From contig NZ_AWZV01000024.1 in assembly GCF_000472545.1 (NCBI RefSeq), positions 1 to 64,000 on the forward strand: a stretch of DNA of 64,000 nucleotides. Direction: 5' to 3'. The position numbers and the translations under genes were made by a program. Shown piece after piece: positions 15,274-23,939 of the stretch (the first letter of the stretch is position 1; each line of letters starts with the position of its first letter). The stretch is from Burkholderia sp. WSM2232 (GTDB taxonomy: Bacteria; Pseudomonadota; Gammaproteobacteria; Burkholderiales; Burkholderiaceae). A model generated the notes under the pieces. The model was not told the DNA's origin, did no database searches, and saw nothing but the letters and a program-made list of their open reading frames with translations.

Positions 15274-17295
15274 TCAGCCGAGTGCGGCTTTAGCCGTCTC
15301 CACCACATGCTCGACGGTGAAGCCGAAATGCTTGAACAGCACGCCAGCCGGGGCCGATTCGCCAAACGTGTCGATGCCGACCACGCCGCCTTCCAGACCC
15401 ACGTACTTGCGCCAGAAATCCGTCACGCCCGCTTCGATCGCGACGCGGCGCACGCCCTGCGGCAGCACGCGTTCGCGGTATTCGGCGTCCTGCCGGTCGA
15501 ACACGGTGGTCGACGGCATGGAGACGACGCGTGCCGCAATGCCCTCGCGCGCGAGCGGCTCGACCGCCTTCAGCGCCAGTTCGACTTCGGAACCGGTGGC
15601 GATCAGGATGATCTTGCGCGCGACGATTTCGTCGTTCCAGTCGCGCAGCACATAACCGCCCTTCGCGATGTTGGCGATCTGCGCGTCCGTGCGCTCCGAG
15701 AACGGCAGGTTCTGACGGCTGAAGATCAGGCACGACGGACCGTTGTGCTCCACCGCGTGAGTCCAGGCCACCGCCGTTTCGACCGTATCCGACGGACGCC
15801 ACACTTGCAGATGCGGAATCAGGCGCAGGCTCGCGACGTGTTCGATGGATTGGTGCGTCGGGCCGTCTTCGCCGAGACCGATCGAATCATGTGTGAACAC
15901 GAAAATGGACGGCGCTTTCATCAGCGCGGCGACGCGTAGCGCGTTGCGGCTGTAGTCCGAGAACGTGAGGAAGGTGCCGCCGAACGCCTTGAAGCCGCCG
16001 TGCAGCGCCACGCCGTTGATCGCGGCGCTCATGCCGAACTCGCGCACGCCGTAGTTGACGTAGTTGCCCGCCGCGCGGCCTTCGCCGTTCACGCGCACGG
16101 GCTTTGCAGCCTTCCAGTTGGTGAGGTTCGAACCGGTCAGGTCGGCCGAGCCGCCGAGCAGTTCCGGCAGCACTGCCGACAAACTCTCGATGGCCTGCTG
16201 CGACGCCTTGCGCGTAGCGACCGTTTCCGCGCGTTCGTTCGCGCCGGCGATAATCGCCTGCGCCTTTTCTTTCCAGTCAGCCGGCAATTGCTTGGCAGTG
16301 CGGCGCTTGAATTCAGCCGCTTCCTGCGGATATTTCGCCGCGTATGCCGCAAACGCCTTGTCCCAGTCGGATTCGAGGCGCGCGCCGGCTTCCTTCGCAT
16401 CCCACGCGGCATAGACTTCCTGCGGAATCACGAACGGCTCCCACTTCCAACCGATCGCCTCGCGCGTGGCCGCAATTTCCTTGTCGCCCAGCGGCGCGCC
16501 GTGCGAATCGTGGCTGCCGGCCTTGGTCGGCGCGCCTTCGCCGATCACCGTCTTGCAGCAGATCAGCGTCGGCTTGTCCGACAGCTTCGCGTGCTTGATG
16601 GCGGCATCCACTGCGTCGACGTCATGCCCCTTCACGCCCGGAATCACGTTCCAGCCGTACGCCTCGAAGCGCTTCGGCGTGTCGTCGTGGAACCAGTGCA
16701 CCACCTCGCCGTCGATCGAGATGCCGTTGTCGTCGTAGAACGCGATCAGCTTGTTCAGCTTCAGTACGCCGGCGAGCGAGCAGGCTTCGTGCGAAATGCC
16801 TTCCATCAGGCAGCCGTCGCCGACGAACACGTATGTGTGGTGATCGACGATCTTCGCATCGGGCTTGTTGAATTCGGTGGCGAGCAGCGACTCCGCGAGC
16901 GCCATGCCGACCGCATTCGCCAGACCCTGGCCGAGCGGGCCGGTGGTGGTCTCGACGCCCGGCGTGATGCCGTATTCGGGGTGGCCCGGCGTTTTGGAAT
17001 GCATCTGGCGGAAATTCTTCAACTCGCTGATCGGCAGGTCGTAGCCGGTCAGGTGCAGCAGCGAGTACAGCAGCATGGAACCGTGGCCGTTCGACAGCAC
17101 GAAGCGGTCGCGGTCCGCCCATTGCGGGTTTTTCGGGTTGTGGCGCAGATGGCGCGACCACAAAGCCACGCCGATCTCGGCCATGCCCATCGGCATGCCG
17201 GGGTGGCCAGAGTTCGCTTGTTGAACGGCGTCCATGGACAGCGCGCGGATCGCGTTGGCCATCAATGAAGTGGGTGCGGGAGACGGGGTCGTCAT
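15274..17295 (-). CDS. tktA: Transketolase
   Basis: Transketolase moves two-carbon ketol units in the pentose phosphate and, where present, Calvin pathways, using thiamine diphosphate. The 673-residue product has the N-terminal cofactor region with GPLGQGLANAVGMA and the TPP motif starting GDGCLMEGISHEACSLAG, a central pyrimidine-binding domain (about residues 365-540) and the C-terminal domain ending VVETAKAALG. The start at 17295 (MTTPSPAPTSLMANAIRAL) fits the family; the frame is open a little further upstream. It lies upstream of gapA. Confidence 0.97.
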   Translation of the reverse strand: MTTPSPAPTSLMANAIRALSMDAVQQANSGHPGMPMGMAEIGVALWSRHLRHNPKNPQWADRDRFVLSNGHGSMLLYSLLHLTGYDLPISELKNFRQMHSKTPGHPEYGITPGVETTTGPLGQGLANAVGMALAESLLATEFNKPDAKIVDHHTYVFVGDGCLMEGISHEACSLAGVLKLNKLIAFYDDNGISIDGEVVHWFHDDTPKRFEAYGWNVIPGVKGHDVDAVDAAIKHAKLSDKPTLICCKTVIGEGAPTKAGSHDSHGAPLGDKEIAATREAIGWKWEPFVIPQEVYAAWDAKEAGARLESDWDKAFAAYAAKYPQEAAEFKRRTAKQLPADWKEKAQAIIAGANERAETVATRKASQQAIESLSAVLPELLGGSADLTGSNLTNWKAAKPVRVNGEGRAAGNYVNYGVREFGMSAAINGVALHGGFKAFGGTFLTFSDYSRNALRVAALMKAPSIFVFTHDSIGLGEDGPTHQSIEHVASLRLIPHLQVWRPSDTVETAVAWTHAVEHNGPSCLIFSRQNLPFSERTDAQIANIAKGGYVLRDWNDEIVARKIILIATGSEVELALKAVEPLAREGIAARVVSMPSTTVFDRQDAEYRERVLPQGVRRVAIEAGVTDFWRKYVGLEGGVVGIDTFGESAPAGVLFKHFGFTVEHVVETAKAALG

Positions 17296-17597
17296 GTCGA
17301 GTCCGGAGACAGAGTCAAAAAGCGGTGCGCGCTTGAGGCCCGGGAGCTCGGCGGCCAGTCCGCTTCGGCGCACGGTGCGGCGCCGGAAGACGCGAAACGG
17401 GCAGAGCAAACGGACAAGGCTGAAAGCGTGTCATTCTAACAGAACGCAGCCCGGGCCCCTGTGCGCGAGGCCGCATGGCGCCGCGCGCCCGGGCAGTTCG
17501 CCGCCCTGCTGAACTTCCTGAGTCAGGGGGCTGGAAGGCCGCCAACCCTTACAATTGTCGGCATAACTCAACGTGCGTTAATGCAGGCGAGACCCTT
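17296..17597. other. Divergent promoter region tktA / aminopropyltransferase
   Basis: These 302 bases separate two divergent genes and must hold both promoters. I see no repeat or operator that I can name. Confidence 0.4.
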
Positions 17598-18494
17598 GTG
17601 CAGGTAGGACCCTTGAGCGCTCCCTTGTTGTTCCACCCCAGTTCCGACGCTGTCTACGGATTTCCGCACGCTTCGCTGGTGGCGCGCGTGGACTCGCCCT
17701 ATCAGCGCATCGACGTGTGGGACACGCCCCAGCTCGGCCGCCTCTTCACCCTCGACGGCCGCCCGATGACCTCCACTGGCGACGAGTTCATCTATCACGA
17801 GTGCATGGTGCATCCGGCGGCGCTTGCGCATCCGGCGCCCAAAACCGCGCTGGTGTTGGGCGGCGGCGACGGCGGCGCCGCCCGGCAACTGCTCGCGCAT
17901 GCCGGCATGGAAAGAATCGTGGTCGCGGAGCTCGACGAACAGGTGGTTCGCCTGACGCGCGAGCACATGCCCGAAGTGCACGGCGGCGCTTTCGACGACG
18001 CGCGCGTCCAACTGGTGATCGGCGACGCAGCGCATTACGTCGCCGCTGCCGCCGACGCGCGTTCCGCGCAATTCGACCTGATCGTGTTCGACCTCACGCC
18101 GCCCGACTCCCCGGCGGCCGGCTTGTACACGAGCGCCTTCTACCGCCAGCTCAAGCGCGTGATGAGTCCGGGTGCCGCGTTGTCACTCCACCTCGGCTCA
18201 CCGTACTTCCATGCCGCGCGCATTGCGCGCCTGCTCGATGATTTGCAAGGCGAGTTCGCCGTCGTGCGCACAATGCACACCTTTGTGCCCCTGTATGGCT
18301 CGTTATGGATGATGGCGACGGCCAGCGACAGGCTCGACCCCGCCGCGCTGCCGGCTGATAGCGTCGCCGAGCGCCTCGCCGCGCGTCAGATCGACGCACT
18401 GAAGCACTACAGCCCGGCCACCCATGCGGGCCTGTTTGCGGTTCCCGCGTCGGTGCGCGATAAACTAAGTCAATTCTTAAAGCCGACAAGCTAA
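17598..18494 (+). CDS. speE: Spermidine synthase-like aminopropyltransferase
   Basis: The protein (298 residues from a GTG start) has the spermidine synthase fold. A short N-terminal beta domain (VDSPYQRIDVWDTPQLGRLF, then TLDGRPMTSTGDEFIYHECM) precedes a Rossmann domain with LVLGGGDGGAARQLL and VVAELDEQVV. The catalytic loop reads DLTPPDSPAAGLYTSAFY, so the first aspartate of the usual DxxDPxGP motif is kept but the second is proline. The family moves aminopropyl groups from decarboxylated S-adenosylmethionine to putrescine, but this change makes the exact substrate uncertain. No ATG fits; GTG at 17598 and TTG at 17613 (with GTAGGA just before it) are the best starts. speD is not nearby. Confidence 0.75.
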   Translation: MQVGPLSAPLLFHPSSDAVYGFPHASLVARVDSPYQRIDVWDTPQLGRLFTLDGRPMTSTGDEFIYHECMVHPAALAHPAPKTALVLGGGDGGAARQLLAHAGMERIVVAELDEQVVRLTREHMPEVHGGAFDDARVQLVIGDAAHYVAAAADARSAQFDLIVFDLTPPDSPAAGLYTSAFYRQLKRVMSPGAALSLHLGSPYFHAARIARLLDDLQGEFAVVRTMHTFVPLYGSLWMMATASDRLDPAALPADSVAERLAARQIDALKHYSPATHAGLFAVPASVRDKLSQFLKPTS

Positions 18495-18605
18495 CGCACG
18501 GGCAAAATGCACGGCCTGGCCCGTGGGCGCTATCTCATAGTCGATACGGGACTCGCTGCCAGCTTCACGGCACGCGTCCAACAACCCATAGATCAGGAGA
18601 ACCCC

Positions 18606-19019
18606 ATGACCGCCTCCCGCCCAGCCGGTGTGCCCTGGTTGACCCCCTATCTGACGGTGCGTGACGCGCGTACCGCGACCGCGTTTTACACGGCGGCGTT
18701 CGGCTTTCAGTTGCGGGACAGCGTGCAGGACGACGGCGTCGTCATGCATGTCGAGATGACCTACCAGGGCCAGCTGATCGTGATGTTCGCGCCGGAAGGC
18801 GCGTTCGGATCCACCGCGAGAACCCCGCGCAGCGCGGGTGCCATTGCGCCGCAATCGTTCTATGTCTACGTCGACGATGTCGACGCGGTTTACGCCCGCG
18901 CGCTCGCCGCCGGCGCCAAATCGTTGAGCGAGCCACAAGATCAGTTCTGGGGCGACCGCTTCGCCCAGGTCGAAGATCTGGACGGCTACCGTTGGGCGCT
19001 CGCTCGCCACCTTTCGTGA
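18606..19019 (+). CDS. VOC-superfamily (glyoxalase-fold) protein
   Basis: The 137-residue protein is a single VOC (vicinal oxygen chelate) unit pair: it starts with PWLTPYLTVRDARTATAFYT and has a second half containing SFYVYVDDVDAVYARALAAG and DRFAQVEDLDGYRWALARH. Such PhnB-like proteins include metal-dependent isomerases, dioxygenases and resistance proteins, and the substrate cannot be told from sequence. The start has CAGGAG 6-7 bases upstream. It ends 4 bases before rsmE and likely shares its transcript. Confidence 0.8.
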   Translation: MTASRPAGVPWLTPYLTVRDARTATAFYTAAFGFQLRDSVQDDGVVMHVEMTYQGQLIVMFAPEGAFGSTARTPRSAGAIAPQSFYVYVDDVDAVYARALAAGAKSLSEPQDQFWGDRFAQVEDLDGYRWALARHLS

Positions 19020-19023
19020 ACTA

Positions 19024-19779
19024 ATGAGTATTTTTCTGATGCCTCGCTTCTTCGTCGGTACGCCCCTTTCGCCCGACGGCGTCCTGCAACTCCCCGATGA
19101 CGTCGTCCGGCACGTTCTCGTGCTGCGCCTGCAGGTGGGCGACTCTATCGTGCTTTTCAACGGAGAAGGGGGCGAATACAGCGCCGAACTCGTCACGATC
19201 GAGCGGCGTGCGATCACGGTGAAGGTTCGCGAGTTCCGCGACATCGAAGTGGAACCGCCGTACCGCCTCTCGCTCGCGCAGGGCATTGCGAGCGGCGACA
19301 AGATGGACTGGCTGATCGAAAAGGCCGTGGAGCTCGGTGCGTCCAGCTTCGTGCCGCTCACGACCACGCGCAGTGTGGTGCGGCTTGCCGGCGAGCGCGC
19401 GCTGCGCCGCCATACGCATTGGGAAGGTATCGTGCGGGCGTCGTGTGAACAGTGCGGGCGCAACCGTCTGCCGGAAGTCATGCCAGTGCGGGAAATCGCC
19501 ACATGGCTCGGCGCGATGCCGCGCGTGCCCGCCGCCGACGAACTGCGCATTCTGCTGTCGCCGCGCGCCAGCATTCAGTTCTCGGCGCTGCCCACGACCG
19601 CGCCCAAAGGGCCCGTTACCGTGCTGGTCGGTCCCGAAGGCGGTTTTTCGGCCGCTGAAGAAGCGGCGGCGATGGATCATGGCTTCCAGGCCGTTGGGCT
19701 CGGACCGCGCGTGCTGCGCACCGAAACCGCGGGCATCGCGGTGCTCTCCGCGCTGGCGGCGATGTGGGGCGGGTGGTAA
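19024..19779 (+). CDS. rsmE: 16S rRNA (uracil-1498-N3)-methyltransferase
   Basis: RsmE methylates U1498 of 16S rRNA within the 30S subunit. The 251-residue protein has an N-terminal PUA-like domain (MPRFFVGTPLSPDGVLQLPD and following) and a SPOUT methyltransferase domain with the trefoil-knot motifs VLVGPEGGFSAAEE and LGPRVLRTETAGIAVLSAL. An alternative start 15 bases downstream (MPRFFVGTP) matches many family members. Its start lies 4 bases after the VOC gene stop, suggesting translational coupling. Confidence 0.95.
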   Translation: MSIFLMPRFFVGTPLSPDGVLQLPDDVVRHVLVLRLQVGDSIVLFNGEGGEYSAELVTIERRAITVKVREFRDIEVEPPYRLSLAQGIASGDKMDWLIEKAVELGASSFVPLTTTRSVVRLAGERALRRHTHWEGIVRASCEQCGRNRLPEVMPVREIATWLGAMPRVPAADELRILLSPRASIQFSALPTTAPKGPVTVLVGPEGGFSAAEEAAAMDHGFQAVGLGPRVLRTETAGIAVLSALAAMWGGW

Positions 19780-19835
19780 GCGGCTGAAGCGGCCCGGTTG
19801 CGCGCAAGGCAACCAGCAAAATAGCCGCGCTAGGA

Positions 19836-19854
19836 GCGGCGCTGACAGCGCCGC
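19836..19854 (+). terminator. Hairpin downstream of rsmE
   Basis: A perfect 7-bp stem (GCGGCGC / GCGCCGC) with loop TGACA lies 57 bases after the rsmE stop but lacks a T-tract. It may define the 3' end of the rsmE transcript. Confidence 0.3.
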
Positions 19855-19869
19855 AATCATTGCCCATTA

Positions 19870-19902
19870 AAGACAAAGGCCCGCCAGTAAAGTGGCGGGC
19901 CC
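19870..19902 (-). terminator. Intrinsic terminator of the RNase/barstar operon
   Basis: On the minus strand a perfect 9-bp stem (GGCCCGCCA / TGGCGGGCC) with a 6-base loop is followed by TTTGTCTTT, an intrinsic terminator 67 bases past the barstar stop. Confidence 0.8.
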
Positions 19903-19968
19903 ATCCGGTTGCGACTGCAATCCGGCGGCAACGCAATCTGCAAGCCGCGGATCCGCTCAGCGCAGCAT

Positions 19969-20529
19969 TCAGGCAAACGAATAAAAGACGCGGAACGCAA
20001 CCTTGCGCTCGGCCCAGAATTCGGCGGCTTCGCGGAACACGTCCAGCAGCGTCTCGCGCCCGTCCTTGTCGAATTTCTGTGCGACGGGCAACTGCTCCAG
20101 CACGATCACGAAGCCCGGCTGTGCGCCCGCCTTGTGAACCAGGTCGGTCAGGCAGTCGTAGAGGGCGTCATAATTCTTGCCGAAATGTTTCGGAAACAGG
20201 AACGAGGTGGCGATGGTTTCCAGAACTTCCTGCTTCGACTGCGCGTTCGCGCAATACGCATAAAGGAAGTGCTGCCCGAGGTGGTTCGCCTCGTCCGCGA
20301 GGTCCTGAACGCGGAACGCGCGGATCGACTGTACGATGTTCGGTCGTACGGTCCTGAAAAGGCTCATGGGCTCCTCGTTCGATGAAACCACACTATCAGG
20401 CTCGCTCCGGTTCTCGCGGCCCTGCTCGCCCGCGCGCATTTGCATGACGCGCTGAAACAGGTTGCCCTCGCCGGCCGCGAAAAGATCCGTCGCGACTCCG
20501 GTGTCGTGCGCGTAGACGTTGTCGCTCAT
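19969..20529 (-). CDS. Barstar-family ribonuclease inhibitor
   Basis: The protein should bind and neutralise the RNase encoded just upstream, protecting the producing cell. From the chosen start (MSDNVYAHDTG) it is 186 residues. The C-terminal part is a barstar domain, with FPKHFGKNYDALYDCLTDLV corresponding to barstar's FGxNxDALWDCL helix, and the later LLDVFREAAEFWAE helix. The N-terminal half includes IVQSIRAFRVQDLADEANH, an extension not present in the 90-residue Bacillus barstar. The start is uncertain: ATG at 20538 is possible, and ATG at 20367 (MSLFRTV) is preceded by GAGGAG, giving 132 residues. It lies 16 bases after the RNase stop, in the same operon. Confidence 0.85.
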   Translation of the reverse strand: MSDNVYAHDTGVATDLFAAGEGNLFQRVMQMRAGEQGRENRSEPDSVVSSNEEPMSLFRTVRPNIVQSIRAFRVQDLADEANHLGQHFLYAYCANAQSKQEVLETIATSFLFPKHFGKNYDALYDCLTDLVHKAGAQPGFVIVLEQLPVAQKFDKDGRETLLDVFREAAEFWAERKVAFRVFYSFA

Positions 20530-20545
20530 GCCGTTCATCCCGATG

Positions 20546-20941
20546 TCATTCAACAATACGATTAAAACTGGTGTAGTGGTCGTCCGAGTAATAACAATTG
20601 TCGGTTCGCTTCAGCGGACCTCCGCAGACGATGCGACGCGCCCCGCGATTACGTGAGCGAGGCGTGGGAACGGTGTATTCGTGGTAGTAGCCGCGCCGGT
20701 TGGGCGGCAGCAACCGTTCGCGGTTGCCGAATACGACGCCGTCCTTTTCATACGGGTAAGGCCCGCCCGCGGCAATCAAGTTCAATGTATCGACCGCCTC
20801 GCGGGGCAGTTGCGCCACCGTGACGGTGCCTGTTGCCTCAGCCTGCGTGCCGGCGGGTGCCGTGGAGTTGCGCGCGAGCGCGTCGGGCACGGAGCCGCAC
20901 GAAACACACAGTGCGATAGCACCGATCAGCACGCCCTTCAT
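20546..20941 (-). CDS. Secreted guanyl-specific ribonuclease (RNase Sa/barnase family)
   Basis: This 131-residue protein has an N-terminal signal sequence (MKGVLIGAIALCVSCGS) and a mature microbial RNase domain strongly like Streptomyces RNase Sa. The core GYYHEYTVPTPRSRNRGARR carries the catalytic glutamate (Glu88) and arginines (Arg102/103). A later segment, YYSDDHYTSFNRIVE, carries the catalytic histidine (His122). It should cleave single-stranded RNA after guanine outside the cytoplasm or in the periplasm. The start at 20941 has GCAGGTGG upstream; 20962 (MARRWQR) is an alternative. The barstar gene follows at once. Its role could be RNA scavenging or attack on rivals; sequence alone does not decide. 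Confidence 0.88.
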   Translation of the reverse strand: MKGVLIGAIALCVSCGSVPDALARNSTAPAGTQAEATGTVTVAQLPREAVDTLNLIAAGGPYPYEKDGVVFGNRERLLPPNRRGYYHEYTVPTPRSRNRGARRIVCGGPLKRTDNCYYSDDHYTSFNRIVE

Positions 20942-21225
20942 GCGCTGCCACCTGCGTGCCATTTACAAGATTCCCGGCTGTTAAATCAACAGTTTGACGA
21001 CCATGAAAGTCGTAAGGGTATCGCTAATGGTCCCTGGAATCAACGTTCGCCAGGGCGGCGAACTTGACCGACTCGGCGTGGAAGCCCCGCCCGCCTGACT
21101 TTGACGACTTTTGACAGAAATTTTTAATCAGTCGAGCTAAGATGAAGCTCAACGAAGCAAATACCCCGCCCGCCGCGCGCTCCCGCCGGGAAGCCCGGCG
21201 CTGGCATTTGCGACGAAGCTTGTGG

Positions 21226-21302
21226 TTTGTCGGTTGTTTGCCGTTGGTTTGCCGTTGGTTTGCCGTTGGTTTGCCGTTGGTTTGCCGATTGTTTGCCGTT
21301 TT
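21226..21302 (+). repeat. 11-bp tandem repeat, seven units
   Basis: Units of TTTGCCGTTGG run head to tail at 21226, 21237, 21248, 21259, 21270, 21281 and 21292. Four are identical (21237-21280), and the outer ones differ at one to three bases. Confidence 0.95.
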
Positions 21303-21329
21303 GGGGCGGCTATCCCCTGTTCGCCCTAA

Positions 21330-21364
21330 GGCGTGCCTGTTGCGGGCACGCCTTCTTTTTTTGC
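21330..21364 (+). terminator. Intrinsic terminator on the plus strand
   Basis: An 8-bp perfect stem (GGCGTGCC / GGCACGCC) with a 7-base loop is followed by TTCTTTTTTTG. The T-tract is on the plus strand only, so it does not end maeB, which is transcribed the other way. No plus-strand gene is upstream. Confidence 0.85.
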
Positions 21365-21503
21365 GAGGCAAGGCCGGCGTAGTGGCCGGAAGCTTGAATG
21401 CGGCGACGCGCTTGCCGCTCTGAATTGCCGACAAACCCCGCCGGCGCGTCGGCTGACGGAGCCAGCCGGAACTGGCAAGAGTCAGCCGAACGCCGTGTGA
21501 CGA

Positions 21504-23798
21504 TCAGCGCGCTGCGATCACATCCGCCACCAGCAGCGCCGTCATATTGACGATGCGGCGAACTGTCGCCGACGCAGTCAGCACGTGCACCGGCTGAGCG
21601 GCGCCCAGCAGCATCGGCCCAATGGCAATGTTGTTGCCGGCCGCCGTCTTCAGCAGGTTGTACGAGATGTTAGCTGCGTCGATGTTCGGCAGCACCAGCA
21701 GGTTTGCGTCGCCTTCCAGCGTCGAATCCGGCAGGATTTCGCGGCGCAGATTGGCGTCGAGCGCGACGTCGCCGTGCATTTCGCCGTCCACCTGCAACTC
21801 GGGCGCGCGTTCGCGCAGGATGGCCAGCGTATCGCGCATTTTCTGCGCGGTCGGCGCATGGCTCGAGCCGAAGTTCGAGTGCGACACCAGCGCGACTTTT
21901 GGCTCGATGCCGAAACGGCGCACTTCCTCGGCGGCCATCAGCGTGATCTCGGCCAGTTGCTCGGGCGTCGGGTCCACGTTCACGTGCGTATCCACCAGGA
22001 AAATCTGCCGGTTGGGCAACACCAGCGCGTTCATCGCGGCGTAGACAGCGCAGCCTGCGCGCTTGCCGATCACCTGATCGATGAAGTGCAGATGGCGATG
22101 CGTCGTGCTCACCATGCCGCAGATCATGCCGTCCGCTTCGCCCTTTTTCACCAGCATCGCGCCGATCAACGTGGTGCGGCGGCGCATTTCCAGCTTCGCC
22201 ATCTGCTGCGTGATGCCCTTGCGGGACATCATCTTGTAGTATTCCTGCCAGAAATCGCGGTAGCGCTCGTCGTGGTCGGTATTGACTACCGTGTAGTCCT
22301 GACCCGCTACGAGCCGCAGCCCGTAGCGCGCAATGCGTTGCTCGATCACCGCCGGGCGGCCGATCAGGATGGGCTTCGCCAGCTTCTCGTCCACGATGAT
22401 CTGCATCGCGCGCAGCACGCGCTCTTCCTCGCCTTCCGCGAACACAATGCGCTTTTTCTCCGGCTCGACGCCGCGCGCGAGCTGGAAGATCGGTTTCATC
22501 GTCGTGCCGCTGTGATACACGAACTGCTGCAGGTGCTGCTCGTACGCTTCCATGTCCTCGATCGGACGCTCGGCGACGCCGGAATCCATCGCTGCCTTCG
22601 CCACGGCCGGCGCGACCTTGACGATCAGACGCGGATCGAATGGCTTGGGAATCAGATATTCCGGTCCAAACGACAGGTCCTGAATACCGTACGCCGTCGC
22701 GACGATGTCGCTTTGCTCCTGGCGCGCCAGTTCCGCAATCGCGTTGACCGCCGCAATTTCCATTTCCCGTGTAACCGTGGTCGCGCCCGCGTCCAGCGCG
22801 CCGCGGAACAGGAACGGGAACACCAGCACGTTGTTCACCTGGTTCGGATAGTCGGTGCGGCCCGTGCAGAGCACCGCGTCAGGACGCACTTCGAGCGCCA
22901 GTTCCGGCAGGATTTCCGGCGTCGGATTGGCGAGTGCGAGGATCAGCGGCTTGTCGGCCATCTGCTTGACCATGTCCTGCTTGAGCACGCCGCCCGCCGA
23001 AAGGCCGAGGAACACGTCCGCGCCGCCGATTGCCTCGGCGAGCGTGCGGGCGTCGGTTTCACGCGCAAAGCGCTCCTTGTCCGGGTCCATCAGTTCGACG
23101 CGGCCCTTGTACACCACGCCCGCCAGGTCGGTGACGAGAATATTCTCGAGCGGCAGGCCGATATCCACGAGCAGGTCCAGACACGCCAACGCAGCCGCAC
23201 CCGCGCCGGAGGCGACGAGCTTGACTTCCTTGATGTCCTTGCCGACCACCTTCAGACCGTTGGTGATGGCCGCCGCGACGACAATCGCCGTGCCGTGCTG
23301 GTCGTCGTGGAAGACGGGAATCTTCATGCGCTTGCGGCATTCGCGCTCGACGATGAAGCAGTCCGGCGCCTTGATGTCCTCGAGGTTGATGCCGCCGAAA
23401 GTCGGCTCCAGCGCCGCGATCACGTCGACGAGCTTGTGCGGATCGGACTCGTTGAGCTCGATGTCGAACACGTCGATGCCGGCGAACTTCTTGAACAGCA
23501 CGGCCTTGCCTTCCATGACCGGCTTGGAGGCGAGCGGCCCGATGTTGCCGAGGCCCAGCACCGCGGTGCCGTTGGTGACGACGCCCACCAGGTTGCTGCG
23601 CGCCGTGAAGCGCGCGGCGTTCATCGGGTTCTCGACGATTTCCTCGCACGCGAACGCGACGCCCGGCGAGTAAGCCAGCGCGAGGTCGCGCTGGTTGATC
23701 ATCTGCTTGGTCGGGGTGATCGCCAGTTTCCCGGGAGTGGGAAACTCGTGGTAATCGAGGGCGGCTTCGCGGAGTTTGCTATTGACGGGAGTCGACAT
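21504..23798 (-). CDS. maeB: NADP-dependent malic enzyme with phosphotransacetylase-like domain
   Basis: MaeB decarboxylates malate to pyruvate with NADP, supplying NADPH and pyruvate. The 764-residue protein has a malic enzyme N-terminal half (about residues 1-430: AYSPGVAFACEEIVENP, GLGNIGPLASKPVMEGKA, FHDDQHGTAIVVAAAI) and a C-terminal phosphate acetyltransferase-like half (from about FAEGEEERVLRAMQII), which in this family is regulatory and not catalytic. The start at 23798 (MSTPVNSKLREAALDYHEF) is the conserved one. It is divergent from thiL. Confidence 0.96.
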   Translation of the reverse strand: MSTPVNSKLREAALDYHEFPTPGKLAITPTKQMINQRDLALAYSPGVAFACEEIVENPMNAARFTARSNLVGVVTNGTAVLGLGNIGPLASKPVMEGKAVLFKKFAGIDVFDIELNESDPHKLVDVIAALEPTFGGINLEDIKAPDCFIVERECRKRMKIPVFHDDQHGTAIVVAAAITNGLKVVGKDIKEVKLVASGAGAAALACLDLLVDIGLPLENILVTDLAGVVYKGRVELMDPDKERFARETDARTLAEAIGGADVFLGLSAGGVLKQDMVKQMADKPLILALANPTPEILPELALEVRPDAVLCTGRTDYPNQVNNVLVFPFLFRGALDAGATTVTREMEIAAVNAIAELARQEQSDIVATAYGIQDLSFGPEYLIPKPFDPRLIVKVAPAVAKAAMDSGVAERPIEDMEAYEQHLQQFVYHSGTTMKPIFQLARGVEPEKKRIVFAEGEEERVLRAMQIIVDEKLAKPILIGRPAVIEQRIARYGLRLVAGQDYTVVNTDHDERYRDFWQEYYKMMSRKGITQQMAKLEMRRRTTLIGAMLVKKGEADGMICGMVSTTHRHLHFIDQVIGKRAGCAVYAAMNALVLPNRQIFLVDTHVNVDPTPEQLAEITLMAAEEVRRFGIEPKVALVSHSNFGSSHAPTAQKMRDTLAILRERAPELQVDGEMHGDVALDANLRREILPDSTLEGDANLLVLPNIDAANISYNLLKTAAGNNIAIGPMLLGAAQPVHVLTASATVRRIVNMTALLVADVIAAR

Positions 23799-23939
23799 AA
23801 GGCGGGCTTCGAAGTGCGGATTAGAATAGACGTTCGACGGCATTGTAGCCCCAATTGCCGGCCCAATTCCTTCAATACGCGTACAACTGCCGAGACTGAA
23901 ACGTAGCGAAAGGCTGTTGTACCCGCACTTTTCCCGACA

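Larger units (their letters stand above)
21150..21364 (+). ncRNA. Candidate intergenic small RNA
   Basis: A TTGACA hexamer at 21112-21117, a strong plus-strand terminator ending near 21364 and no credible coding frame between suggest a roughly 215-nt transcript. The -10 box is weak (GAGCTA at 17-bp spacing, or TAAGAT too far at 21 bp), so the start is a guess. The body contains seven 11-bp repeats. Confidence 0.3.
20942..21503. other. 562-base intergenic region with candidate small RNA
   Basis: The region separates the RNase gene from maeB, both on the minus strand. On the plus strand it holds a TTGACA hexamer, a run of 11-bp tandem repeats and an intrinsic terminator, described separately. 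Open frames of 136 and 93 codons here cross the terminator or the repeats and look spurious. Confidence 0.5.

Noticed and set aside
21024..21434. Frames of 136 and 93 codons in the RNase-maeB gap
   Set aside because: Their middle is the 11-bp repeat (for example repeated TNGKPTANQRQ), and they cross an intrinsic terminator.
21585..23906. A 773-codon open frame antisense to maeB
   Set aside because: Same artefact of codon bias; no domain and low-complexity arginine/histidine composition.
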